From VXNE01 sp965205735 (lineage in GTDB: Bacteria > Pseudomonadota > Gammaproteobacteria > Pseudomonadales > Azotimanducaceae): DNA of 64,000 bases. The notes under the pieces are model-generated. The model saw only the letters and a list, made by a program, of their open reading frames with translations. It did not search any database and was not told the DNA's origin. Shown in pieces: positions 1-8,313 of the stretch (positions are counted from its first letter, which is position 1; the number at the start of each line of letters is the position of its first letter). The translations under genes and the position numbers were made by a program. The stretch covers positions 2,914,001-2,978,000 of the forward strand of contig OZ242179.1 in assembly GCA_965205735.1 (NCBI GenBank). The letters are read 5' to 3'.

Positions 1-177
1 AACTACTATCGGCACCGCATGGTGACGTCGCAGGAGGACATACGGGGAACGTTCCCCAGGGAACTTGCCGAGGACTGCGACGACCCGGCGCTGTTCAGGC
101 TGCTCGCGGGGTTCGAGGATCGCGGTCCCTACGCGAAGCAGAGCTACTCGATTCCGCGTGCTCGGCCGGCCAAATGA
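1..177 (+). CDS. C-terminal fragment of an unidentified protein (runs off left edge)
   Basis: An open frame enters at base 1 and closes with TGA at 175-177, giving 58 C-terminal residues that begin NYYRHRMVTSQEDI and end in a proline/arginine-rich tail (IPRARPAK). Codons are GC-rich at third positions like the neighbouring genes, which supports real coding. I do not recognise the family from this tail. The downstream genes, a PhyH dioxygenase and a carboxyltransferase, lie on the same strand, but a candidate promoter at 227-255 separates them, so an operon is not shown. Confidence 0.5.
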   Translation, partial: NYYRHRMVTSQEDIRGTFPRELAEDCDDPALFRLLAGFEDRGPYAKQSYSIPRARPAK

Positions 178-226
178 TCTGCAAAAACAAAGCGTAACGG
201 TCCTTCCGCCCAACCTCCGCACGTCG

Positions 227-255
227 TTGCTGGGCATGGTGCGCCCGAGTAGACT
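227..255 (+). promoter_or_regulatory. candidate sigma70 promoter for the first PhyH gene
   Basis: TTGCTG at 227-232 and TAGACT at 250-255 are separated by 17 bases and lie about 28 bases upstream of the GTG start of the PhyH-family gene. Spacing is ideal; the hexamers match the consensus only partly. Confidence 0.4.
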
Positions 256-282
256 GTCGAATAGACGAAGGGGAGAGAACTA

Positions 283-1305
283 GTGGCAGAACCAGCAAGT
301 ACATTTGAGACTGGCCTTGATCGCGCCTGGAACGAGATTCGTGACCTCGGCCTCGCGCCTTACGTTGCGGAGCTTGATGCGAAAGGTTACACCGTGATCC
401 CGCCCGAGATCGCAAATCCCAACGGCCTCTGCGAGCGGATGCTCGAGGCGGTACTCGACATCGCCGAACGGCGCAACGGCGAGCGACCCGACATGCAGAC
501 GGGCTCTACCCACGCCCACCTGGGGGTGCAGACAACGGCGGAATCCCGGGAGCAGGGGCGCGGGAAACTCAGGGGTCGCCTGCCATCGGTCACAGGCAAG
601 GAGATCGATTCGCCTCATGGCGATCTGATGCAGTCGATCTACTGGGAGGACCCGGTATTCGAAGAGTCGATCATGAACCCGGTGCTGCTGGCGATGGCGA
701 CATACTTGTGCGGCTACGGCGTCATCCTGTCGGCCATGGGCTGCTGGATGAAAGGCCCGAACTACAGCAACTTCAGTTTGCACACGGACTCGCCGATGCC
801 GTCGCCGATGCCGTCGGCGTCCTACGTCTGTCAATGCACGTACGTATTGACCGACTACAATCGGGAGACCGGTGCAACGGCGTTCGTGCCGGGTAGTCAC
901 AAGTGGTGCCGCCAACCCGTGGGCCGCGAAGCCATCGTCGGCGAGGGTGGCAATGAACAGGCCATTCCGGTCGAGGCCAAGGCGGGTTCGTTGCTCGTCT
1001 GGCACGGCGGCACGTGGCACGGTGCGGTCAATCGCACGGCGCCCGGACTACGCGTCAGCGTGACGAATTTCATGGTGCGGCCCTTCATCAAGCCGCAAGA
1101 GGATTTCATCGGCAGGATCCCGCAGGAAGTGCTCGACCGGAATTCCGCGCGGTTCGCGATCATGATGCAGCAAGGCACCGTGGAAAGCCGCCACAGTCCG
1201 GAAGATGGTCAGCGCAAGGTCGCCCGCGCGGCGGAATTCACGGCCGCTTATGCGAAGGAGGTCGGGCAGACCGGTCCGCGGCCCATCAAGGATCTCTACA
1301 CCTAA
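283..1305 (+). CDS. phytanoyl-CoA dioxygenase (PhyH) family protein
   Basis: This 340-residue protein is a predicted non-haem Fe(II)/2-oxoglutarate dioxygenase that hydroxylates an unknown, possibly acyl-CoA or small-molecule, substrate in the cytoplasm. The iron triad is visible as H167-T-D169 and H246 (in GTWHGAVNR), with R257 (PGLRVSV) as the likely 2-oxoglutarate ligand. The GTG start at 283 is preceded by a GGGGAGAG ribosome site. A close paralogue lies at 12695-13741, with the same PPEIANPNG and ERPDM segments, so the pair looks like a duplication. The next gene, a carboxyltransferase, follows after 48 bases and may be co-transcribed. Family assignment is firm; the substrate is not known. 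Confidence 0.85.
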   Translation: MAEPASTFETGLDRAWNEIRDLGLAPYVAELDAKGYTVIPPEIANPNGLCERMLEAVLDIAERRNGERPDMQTGSTHAHLGVQTTAESREQGRGKLRGRLPSVTGKEIDSPHGDLMQSIYWEDPVFEESIMNPVLLAMATYLCGYGVILSAMGCWMKGPNYSNFSLHTDSPMPSPMPSASYVCQCTYVLTDYNRETGATAFVPGSHKWCRQPVGREAIVGEGGNEQAIPVEAKAGSLLVWHGGTWHGAVNRTAPGLRVSVTNFMVRPFIKPQEDFIGRIPQEVLDRNSARFAIMMQQGTVESRHSPEDGQRKVARAAEFTAAYAKEVGQTGPRPIKDLYT

Positions 1306-1353
1306 GGACGACGGCCAAGGGGCGACCGCCAGTAGTGGCGTACGGAGAGACCC

Positions 1354-2913
1354 ATGTCCTGGGAGAAGGAAGTAGAAGAGATCAATCGCCGCCAGTCCCT
1401 GGCCGATGAGTTGGGCGGCCCGGAAGGGATCTCCAGACAGCGTAAGCGCGGCAAGCTCACGATTTCCGAAAGAATCGATGCACTGGTGGATGAAGGTTCC
1501 TTCCAGCAGATGGGGAAACTCGCCGGGCATGCCAGCTACGATGATCACAACGAACTGACAGGGTTCGTCCCCAGCGCATCGCGTTCGGGCTTGTGCCGGA
1601 TCAATGGTCGCAGGGTCTACGTTACCGGTCAGGACTTTACCGTGAGGGGTGGATCAGATTCCGCCGCAGGCGGTGGGATCGATGCCGGGCATAACCATCC
1701 AACGCCATTGTCGATGCGCGTGCCCACCGTGAACCTGATCGATGGCTCCGGCGGGAGTGTCGAAGGTTTTGAGAAGCTTGGACGGACGTATATTCCAGAT
1801 GGCGCGTTCTTCGGTCCCCTTTGCGAAATACTCACAGTCGCGCCGGTGGCATCCGCGATCCTCGGTCCCGCTGCCGGTGGACTGGCACCAAAGCCATGTC
1901 TCAGCCATTTCAGCGTCATGGTCAAGGGTATCGGTCAAGTCTTTCCTGGTGGCCCTCCGGTGGTCAAGGCTGCCCTTGGCTACGACATAGACAAGGAGGA
2001 CCTCGGCGGCTACAGGATTCATACGCGCATCAGCGGGGTCGTCAACAACGCTGCCGACACGGAAGAAGAAGCCTTTGAACAGATCCGCCGGTTTCTGAGT
2101 TATCTGCCGGACAACGTCTGGGAAATGCCGCCTCGCGCGGAACCGACCGATGATCCAGATCGCCGGGACGAACGCCTCCTCTCCATCATTCCTCGAGACA
2201 AACGCGGCAGATACGATCCGAACGTGATTCTCGAAGGCGTCCTCGACGAGGATTCCTTCTTTGAGATTTCTCCCGATTTCGGGAAGTCACGGATCACCGG
2301 GCTCGCACGCGCAAACGGCTATCCGGTCGGAGTCATGATCAACAACAGCAGGCATCTCGGCGGATCCATGGATGTGGATGCGGCCGAAAAGTCGGTACGC
2401 CTGATCCAGCTTTGCGATACGTTCCACCTGCCGCTGGTCTTCCTGATGGACGAGCCGGGTTTTTTCGTCGGCATCGAATCCGAGAAACGGGCGATCGAAC
2501 GGGCCGGCACGCGCCTGGTATACGCGACCGCAATGAGCAAGATGCCGATGATCTCGTTCATCATTCGCCAGGCCTACGGGCTTGCGGGGAGTCTGCAGTA
2601 TCGTCCCGGCAGCGGCCTTTATCGTCGCTATGCATGGCCATCCGGACATTGGGGCTCCATGCACATTGAAGGGGGTACCTCGGCGGCGTTCAGGCGCGTT
2701 ATCGAAAATGCTCCCGATCCTGACGCGAAGCGACAGGAACTGGAACAACGGCTGCAGGGCTATGCTTCACCCTTCAGGACCGCGGAAGCCATTGGCCTGG
2801 ACCTGATTGATCCGCGCGATACCCGATCACTACTCTGTGAATTCGTCGAGATGGCGCAAGGCGTCATCAAGACTCAGCTTGGACCGGGAAGCGGACCCAC
2901 CTATTGGCCTTGA
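1354..2913 (+). CDS. acyl-CoA carboxylase, carboxyltransferase (beta) subunit
   Basis: This 519-residue protein has the paired crotonase-like carboxyltransferase fold of propionyl-/methylcrotonyl-/geranyl-CoA carboxylase beta subunits. The N half begins with the family pattern of a short helix, KRGKLTISERIDALVD and a glycine-rich GGSDSAAGGG loop. The C half carries RANGYPVGVMINN, a helix-rich FLMDEPGF segment and GSMHIEGGTSAAFRR. The enzyme moves CO2 from carboxybiotin to an acyl-CoA. No biotin carboxylase or biotin-carrier subunit lies nearby, so it must borrow one, act as a decarboxylase component, or be orphaned. Family length is typical (about 510-540). It follows a PhyH gene, and a ruined CoA-transferase gene starts 13 bases downstream, suggesting a former CoA-ester operon. 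Confidence 0.85.
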   Translation: MSWEKEVEEINRRQSLADELGGPEGISRQRKRGKLTISERIDALVDEGSFQQMGKLAGHASYDDHNELTGFVPSASRSGLCRINGRRVYVTGQDFTVRGGSDSAAGGGIDAGHNHPTPLSMRVPTVNLIDGSGGSVEGFEKLGRTYIPDGAFFGPLCEILTVAPVASAILGPAAGGLAPKPCLSHFSVMVKGIGQVFPGGPPVVKAALGYDIDKEDLGGYRIHTRISGVVNNAADTEEEAFEQIRRFLSYLPDNVWEMPPRAEPTDDPDRRDERLLSIIPRDKRGRYDPNVILEGVLDEDSFFEISPDFGKSRITGLARANGYPVGVMINNSRHLGGSMDVDAAEKSVRLIQLCDTFHLPLVFLMDEPGFFVGIESEKRAIERAGTRLVYATAMSKMPMISFIIRQAYGLAGSLQYRPGSGLYRRYAWPSGHWGSMHIEGGTSAAFRRVIENAPDPDAKRQELEQRLQGYASPFRTAEAIGLDLIDPRDTRSLLCEFVEMAQGVIKTQLGPGSGPTYWP

Positions 2914-2926
2914 CAGGAGACACGAT

Positions 2927-3222
2927 ATGTCGAGTCCGTCGAGTCACCTTCGCGTCGTCGAGATGGCGACGGCCATCCAGGGCCCGGCGGCCGGGGTGTT
3001 TCTGAGCGACATGGGCACCGAAGTCATCAAGGTGGAACCGCCGCGGGGCGAAGCGAACCGCTATTACCGCAGGGTGCGCGCGCAGACGTATTTCTGAGCA
3101 ACTTCCGGGAAAAGGCCCTCAGCAGGATAGGACTGGCCTATGACGATGGGAAACTGCTGAATCCACAGATCGTCTATGCCCATGCGACTGGATACGGACC
3201 GCTCGATCCTGATGCGCACGCG
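2927..3222 (+). pseudogene. CaiB/BaiF (type III) CoA-transferase remnant
   Basis: From ATG 2927 the frame reads LRVVEMATAIQGPAAGVFLS and MGTEVIKVEPPRGEANR, the classic N-terminus of class III CoA transferases, but stops at 3097. A second piece in another frame from about 3094 reads LSNFREKALSRIGLAYDDG and IVYAHATGYGPLDPDA, which in the family lies some tens of residues further on. The gene has therefore lost an internal segment, is frameshifted, and is cut off near 3222 where transposase sequence begins. Intact relatives are about 380-400 residues. It lies 13 bases behind the carboxyltransferase gene and probably belonged to the same operon. Confidence 0.75.
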
Positions 3223-3460
3223 GTGTTCCACAAGAAGCGCGGCATGAAGGTGGCGGACAATGACCCCCTCGGCGTGGCTGTACCGGCAACTGAAGCGCTT
3301 CCGCGCCGGAGTCGAGGCCGGCATCTCGTATCTGAAGCGGTGCTTTGGACTCGGCCTGTGCCGCTGGCGCGGCTTGCCACGCTTCAAGGCCTACGTGCGG
3401 TCGGCGGTATTCGCGCACAACCTGATGCGGCTCGCTCGGCTACGGCCGCAACCGGGCTGA
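3223..3460 (+). mobile_element. C-terminal remnant of an IS transposase
   Basis: Two adjoining frames give a transposase tail: FHKKRGMKVADN (3220-3258), then, after a one-base shift near 3260, SAWLYRQLKRFRAGVEAGIS, LKRCFGLGLCRWRGL and KAYVRSAVFAHNLMRLARLR, ending in TGA at 3460. This pattern of a basic KRG segment, FRAGIEAGIS, LKR-FGL, a CRWRGL segment and a final N-L helix is the C-terminus of a DDE transposase group common in proteobacteria. No N-terminal catalytic part or terminal inverted repeats are seen. It abuts the broken CoA-transferase and probably marks the event that broke it. Confidence 0.7.
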
Positions 3461-3790
3461 CGCCTTCTTCCAGGGCATCGTCGCGCGTCGGTTCCGGAAC
3501 CGACGCGCGGCCGTGTCTGCCTTCGTGAAACGGCGCCTCACGCAGCGACATGCACTGCTGGAACGGCGTCGACCGCCCCCGAACGCGCGTGAAAGTAGAC
3601 TGAGCGCGGCTTTTTTGCCAACCGCGGGGCCGTGTGAGATAGTTCGCGGTCGTTTCCCACTCGCCCTCCGTTTCTACTATCCGTCGTTTACGGACAAGAA
3701 CTCGTTAGCATCGTGACCATCGTTCGGGAACCCGATCCGGGTGCGTCGCGATGATGGTTGGCAGACGTTGTTCCACCGGGGCACTGCAAC
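3461..3790. other. non-coding stretch with a 28-bp perfect palindrome
   Basis: This 330-base gap lies between the transposase remnant and yaiI. It holds a perfect 28-base palindrome at 3482-3509 (centre TTCCGGAA) and nothing else I can identify. Short open frames here have no recognisable product and may be degraded insertion-sequence DNA. Confidence 0.5.
3482..3509. repeat. 28-bp perfect palindrome
   Basis: Bases 3482-3495 and 3496-3509 are exact reverse complements with no spacer; the arms read CGCGCGTCGGTTCC and GGAACCGACGCGCG. It starts 22 bases after the transposase stop codon. It could be an insertion-sequence end structure, a dyad protein-binding site, or a fortuitous remnant. Confidence 0.8.
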
Positions 3791-4243
3791 ATGAAGATAT
3801 GGGTGGACGCCGATGCGTGCCCCGCGGTGATCAAGGAAATCCTGTTCAGGGCGGCCGAACGGACCGGGGTGAAGGTGACCCTGGTCGCCAATCAACCGAT
3901 TCGTGTTCCCGCGTCCCCACACATCGAGTTCGTGCAGGTCAGCCCGGGGTTTGATGTCGCGGACAACGAAATCGTGAAGAGAGCCGGGAGTGGCGACCTC
4001 GTCATCACCGCCGACATACCGCTGGCGGCCGAAGCAATGGAGAACGGCGTCCATGCGCTCAGCCCGCGCGGCGAACTTTATTCCACGGAGACTATCCGTC
4101 AGCGGCTCAACATGCGCGACTTCATGGATACGTTGCGGGCCAGCGGGATATACACCGGCGGACCGTCGGCGTTGACCAAAAGCGACCGGCAGTCGTTTGC
4201 CAACGGTCTGGACAGGATGTTGACCAAATGCGCGAAGGGTTGA
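3791..4243 (+). CDS. yaiI: YaiI/YqxD family protein (DUF188)
   Basis: This 150-residue cytoplasmic protein belongs to the widespread YaiI/YqxD family of unknown biochemical role. Family hallmarks are the MKIWVDADACP start, the central VADNEIVKR segment, DLVITADIPLA, and the C-terminal RGELYSTETI and FMDTLRASG motifs. The several conserved aspartates suggest a PIN-like nuclease fold, which is inference. The ATG at 3791 was chosen because the family begins MxIWVDADACP; an in-frame upstream ATG at 3758 would add eleven unrelated residues. It is the only intact gene in a stretch of remnants (2927-6679). Confidence 0.85.
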   Translation: MKIWVDADACPAVIKEILFRAAERTGVKVTLVANQPIRVPASPHIEFVQVSPGFDVADNEIVKRAGSGDLVITADIPLAAEAMENGVHALSPRGELYSTETIRQRLNMRDFMDTLRASGIYTGGPSALTKSDRQSFANGLDRMLTKCAKG

Positions 4244-4255
4244 GTCGTCCCCTGA

Positions 4256-4350
4256 ACTGAGCCGCGGCGGGAATCGGTGAGAGCCCGCCCCCGTCCACGG
4301 TCACGACCCGACCGGTCATGAAGTCCGAGTCGGCGCAAGGAGAATAGGGG
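4256..4350 (-). pseudogene. C-terminal remnant of a short-chain dehydrogenase/reductase
   Basis: Read on the minus strand the frame gives ADSDFMTGRVVTVDGGG, matching the C-terminal SDR signature in which a serine-rich turn is followed by xxxTGQxxxVDGG. No Rossmann NAD-binding N-terminus or YxxxK active site remains upstream on that strand. Only about thirty residues are recognisable, so this is a scrap left after deletion. Confidence 0.5.
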
Positions 4351-4739
4351 AGATGACCCATCGAACCGAGTGGCCGTCGGAGTATTGCGGTGTTCGGTTC
4401 GAGTGCGTTTGATGGGTCGGGGGCTGCCACTTGGCTGCCTCCGTTGGGGGGTGTTGAAGGGCCTGGAACGTGCGAATGCGCGGCGCAAGGAGGGCCGAGT
4501 CCGGGGCTCGGTGAGCGAGGTGCGAGGGTGCTTGGCCCGCGCTCGGCAAGTGGGGTCGGGAAACGGTGAGCGAAGGCAAGGGGTCGGTTCGCCCGGACCC
4601 CAGGTGGCCGGGTCGACCTGCCGGTACTCCACCGCCTCGCCGGCGTGGAGCCACCGGTCCGCTTGGCTCTCCGCGGCGGTGGTTTCGTGGGTGGCGAGGT
4701 TTCGGTATTCGCATGTCGGTTCCTGGTTGCGTATCGGGG
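4351..4739. other. low-complexity gap with possible small-protein remnant
   Basis: This stretch of about 390 bases holds no convincing intact gene. On the minus strand near 4600-4700 one frame reads YRNLATHETTAAESQADRW and HAGEAVEYRQV, which looks like a short regulatory-type protein, but its only nearby ATG (4712) is one base out of frame. The rest is GC-rich sequence with no protein-like composition. Confidence 0.3.
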
Positions 4740-5345
4740 TCAATGGAGCAGGTCGTCCAGGACGAGCGCGCGCAGCTGCGCTTCGATGTCGTCGCGCAGC
4801 ATCGGGTCGATCGCGAACGCGTGCCCCTGGCCGGCGTGCCAGGCCGCCTGGCGCCGCATCTCGGCGACGTACTCGGCGGCGGTCGCCGCGACCTGCACGG
4901 TCATCTCGCCTTCGATGAAGCGCACCATGCGCAGGGTTTCCGGATGGGTCCATGTGCCGAACCAGGGCGCGTCCTGCGAGGTGTCGATCTGCGCCCATCC
5001 GCGCGCCGCCGGGCAGTGCACGAAATCGAAGACGTACGGGTTCGCGCCCGGTCGGCCTCGGCTTGGCGCCAGAGGCGTGCGAAGGCCGGCGCCAGCGCGT
5101 CGCCGTCGGCCGGGCAGTCGCGGAGATGGCGCAGGATCGCCAGCGCTTCGCGCCGCGCGCGGTTGGCCTCTGCGAACTCGCCGCGCGCGCACCGCGCACT
5201 CGCGGATGCCGCTGCGCTCGCGCTCGAATTCGGCGACGAGTTCGGCCGCGAACGTATTTCGACGCTTCGGCGTTGAGTTTCTGCTGCGCGAGTTCCAGCA
5301 TCAGGTCTGGATCGAGGATGGTGACGTAGTCGTCCTCGAACAGCC
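4740..5345 (-). pseudogene. multiply frameshifted unknown gene
   Basis: Protein-like segments occur in succession on the minus strand but in different frames. DLMLELAQQKLNAEA runs to about 5262. NTFAAELVAEFERERSGIRE follows in a second frame to about 5180. GEFAEANRARREALAILRHL and FARLWRQAEADR are in a third frame to about 5045. The second frame then resumes with NPYVFDFVHCPAARGW, DTSQDAPWFGTWTHPETLR and a stop at 4740. Joined, they give a helical N-part and a Trp/His-rich C-part of about 190 residues. At least three indels are needed, so it is dead or badly mis-sequenced. I do not recognise a named family. Confidence 0.55.
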
Positions 5346-6679
5346 GCTGGCGTTGACCAGGCGCCCGGCTTCTACCCTCCAACCGGCCGACGCCAGTAAC
5401 GTGCGTGCGTGCTCAAGGGCTGGTCGATGCTGGCCCCTGCCCGGTGAGACGGGCAGCGTGAACGGTTCGGAAAATACGCGCTCGGGGAACTGATCGCGGA
5501 AACGGGACAGCAATTCGAGCTCCTCCCCGGAAGGCGTTCCGGTGGCGGCGAACTGCGAACTCGCGAAATAGCTCAGCGCCCGCTGCTGGGAGCTATGTCG
5601 GAATACACGGTTCTGCCATTCGAAATCCAGAGCCATGGTCAGGGCCTCGCGCACGCGGACGTCTCGGAAGCGTTCGCGGTCGGTATTGAAGGCGATGGCA
5701 GTCTGCATGCCGATGAACTTGGTGACGCGGCGGGTGTCCTTTGGCAGCCAGCCCTTTTCCACCGCCGGGATGTTGTATGAGTCGACCCAGTGGCCGATGT
5801 CGCCTTCGAAGTGGATGTCGAACAAGCCCTTGCGAAAGCCTTCGCGGGCCACGGTCGCATCGCGATACACCTCGTAGCGGATCTCGTCGAAGTTGTGACG
5901 GCCGCGGTGGATTGGCAGATCCCGTCCCCAGTAATCGGCGACGCGCTCGTAGACGATGTAACCGCGGTCGAATTCCCTGATCCGGTACGGACCGCTGCCG
6001 ACCGGGGGGGAACGAGCGTCGCCTCCGTCGGGTCGCTGTCGGCCCAGTAGTGCGCCGGACGGATGCGGAACCAAACCAGCGCCGCCAGGTTGGCATTGGT
6101 GAAGACGTCCCGATGATGGATCACCAGGTCGTGGGGCCCGTCGATCTCCAGCCGCTCGACCCAGGGTTCCAGGTACACCTTGCCGAAGACGGTCTTCATC
6201 AATTCATCGTAGGAATACCGGACATCCCTCGTGGTGATGGGTACGCCGTCGTGCCAGCGCGCGGTGTCGTGGAGCCTCGGCGTAAGGGTCTTCCGGTCCG
6301 CGGACAGGGCCACGCCCTGCGCCAGCCACCCGTAGATGCCGCACAACTCGTCGCCGGTACGGATGAATAGTCGTTCTTGGGTGCGGCCGAGACCTGGGGC
6401 GTTGGCGACTTCGGCGCCCTGCTGGCCGGAGAGGTTGACGATGTTCATGGTGGTAGACAGCACGATCCGGCCTCCTTTGGGCGCATCGGAATTCGCGTAC
6501 TCGAAATGCGTGAAGTCGGCCGGGTATTTCAGTTCGTGCAGCAGCGAGATGCGGTGCTGGTATTCGGGTTTCGCGCTGGCCGCCGGGAGTAGCAGCAGCG
6601 CTGCCAGCACGGCGCCCAACGCCGGGTTGACTGTCACAATTGCAGTGCTTGTCGAGCGGCGACAATGCACGGCATTCAA
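5345..6679 (-). pseudogene. extracellular solute-binding protein (peptide/YejA-type), frameshifted and truncated
   Basis: The start region encodes a signal peptide (NPALGAVLAALLLLPAASA). It is followed by family-5 binding-protein text: FEYANSDAPKGGRIV, GVALSADRKTLTPRL, ARWHDGVPITTRDV and, in a second frame, GSGPYRIREFDRGYIVYER and VREALTMALDFEW. The frames meet in a run of seven G (6004-6010 on the plus strand), so a one- or two-base slip separates the halves. The protein also ends early, at LLASAGWRVEAGRLV near 5360, where relatives continue for well over 100 residues. The reading frame opens at a TTG (6679) overlapping the sulfatase stop; a GTG nearer the signal peptide is also possible. 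It would bind a peptide or similar ligand for an ABC importer, but no permease or ATPase gene is nearby. Confidence 0.7.
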
Positions 6680-8154
6680 TACTCGGGGTATTGCTGGTGA
6701 AGCGTTGTTGGTATTCCGCCGTCCTGCTGTACCTTGAGTTGCGCCTCATTCAGGTTGGTCAGGAGCTGGCTGAAGTAGCATTCAAGGATCTTGCCGCGCA
6801 CGCTTGAAAGTGAGGGTTCGTTCACAAGGTTGCGCAGCTCGTCGGGATCGTTCTCCAGGTCGTACAGTTCCAGAGGATCTCTCGTCACTGAACCAATGGT
6901 CATCTTGTACCGCTCGGTGCGAGCCATGGAGTACAGATTTACCTCGCTAAAGACGACGTCTTTACCCTGCTGCGCATCATGCGCGCCCTGGCCTGCCTCG
7001 ATCTTCGGGATCAACGAAACACCGTGGTCGATCTCGAGGGGCAGGGCATCCGCAGCGTCAAGCAGGGTGTTGGCAATGTCGTAGTGGTCAGTCAGGCCGC
7101 CGGCAATCCATGGTTCAGTCCCGCCCGGCGGCCTGATGATCAGTGGAACGTTGAGCGCAGCCTCATAGAACACGGCCTTTTGGCACAGTCTGTGGTCGCC
7201 GAGCATCTCTCCGTGGTCAGAGGTATAGACGATCCACGTATTATTCATTAGCTCCTTTTCACGCAGGGCCTGTACCACGATGCCGATAGCGTGGTCGTCG
7301 AATGCAACCTTGGCGTAGTAGTGGCTCGTCATCATTCGACACTGGCTCGGGGTCATCTTCTCGAGTCCTCTTCGGTCCAGCATCCTCCTGAGCTGGGGCG
7401 ATACGGGCTCGGCAGGAGGATCCATGATCGCCAGGGGCATATTCTCAGGCTCGAACATGTCTCTGTACCGGGCCGGCGCATCAAAGGGGGGATGCGGTCC
7501 CATGAGGCAGACCTGCAGGTAGAACGGCCTGTCATCCGCGTAGTTCCGTATCCACTCTGACGCCGTGTTGGCGATGTAGATATCAATGTGCTCGTCCTCT
7601 TCAAGCAGGTTGGGCGTGTGCTCCCAGGGACGGAGGAATCTCTTCTCTTGCCCCATTCGAAAGTTGCGCGCGCAGTCCTCATAGACCTGTAGCGTCCCTT
7701 TTCCTGCCAGAAAATCGGAGTAATAGCACCGGTGATCGGTCGAGGGGATGGTGTCCTTGGTCTCGTGGGTGACCTCGTATCCCCAGTCATTCAATCCCGC
7801 GGCATGGTCCCGCGTGTGGCCGTCATCGGATGTGTACAATCGAAAATGGGTCTTGCCGATCACGGCGGTGCAATAACCGGCGTCCCGGATATTTCTCACG
7901 TGGCTCGGTCCGTGCCGGTCTGCCTCGGTACGATTCCCCCAAGCGCCGTGTTCATTGACATACATGCCTGTCATCAATGAAGCGCGTGCCGGCATGCACA
8001 ACGGCGAGCTGGTGCTGCAGCTTCTGAAGACCACTCCCTCAGCCGCCAGACCATCGAGATGCGGCGTCCGAACGGCTGGATTTCCAACACAGCCGAGGGT
8101 GTCGCCCCGGTGCTGGTCGGAGAAAATCAGGACGATATTGGGTCTGTCTGCCAT
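6676..8154 (-). CDS. type I sulfatase (arylsulfatase A family)
   Basis: This 492-residue protein would hydrolyse a sulfate ester using Ca2+ and a formylglycine. The N-terminal RPNIVLIFSDQHRGD holds the metal-binding aspartate, and C53-M-P-A-R57 is the Cys-type CxPxR sequence that is converted to formylglycine. HGEMLGDHR further on supplies later active-site residues. No clear signal peptide is seen at MADRPNIVL, so it is probably cytoplasmic. ATG 8154 was chosen over the in-frame 8187 because the family starts just before RPNIVL. The broken binding-protein gene begins at its stop codon, suggesting a former transport-plus-hydrolysis operon. No formylglycine-generating enzyme gene lies in the window. 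Confidence 0.88.
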   Translation of the reverse strand: MADRPNIVLIFSDQHRGDTLGCVGNPAVRTPHLDGLAAEGVVFRSCSTSSPLCMPARASLMTGMYVNEHGAWGNRTEADRHGPSHVRNIRDAGYCTAVIGKTHFRLYTSDDGHTRDHAAGLNDWGYEVTHETKDTIPSTDHRCYYSDFLAGKGTLQVYEDCARNFRMGQEKRFLRPWEHTPNLLEEDEHIDIYIANTASEWIRNYADDRPFYLQVCLMGPHPPFDAPARYRDMFEPENMPLAIMDPPAEPVSPQLRRMLDRRGLEKMTPSQCRMMTSHYYAKVAFDDHAIGIVVQALREKELMNNTWIVYTSDHGEMLGDHRLCQKAVFYEAALNVPLIIRPPGGTEPWIAGGLTDHYDIANTLLDAADALPLEIDHGVSLIPKIEAGQGAHDAQQGKDVVFSEVNLYSMARTERYKMTIGSVTRDPLELYDLENDPDELRNLVNEPSLSSVRGKILECYFSQLLTNLNEAQLKVQQDGGIPTTLHQQYPEY

Positions 8155-8313
8155 CGTGCAATCTCGCTCGGGGTGCGGCCTCATCACGCATCGACTGGGC
8201 GTCGCGTCGTGTTCCGGATCACGACCATGACAGCGTTGACGACAGAGCGTCGCGTTTCCTCAACAGGTGCGCACCTGGCTGTGAAGTATCGCGCCCTGGC
8301 GTAGTGAGGTTCG

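Noticed and set aside
4370..5493. Plus-strand frames across the decay zone
   Set aside because: Arg/Ala-rich translations with no motifs, while the minus strand shows recognisable though broken protein text.
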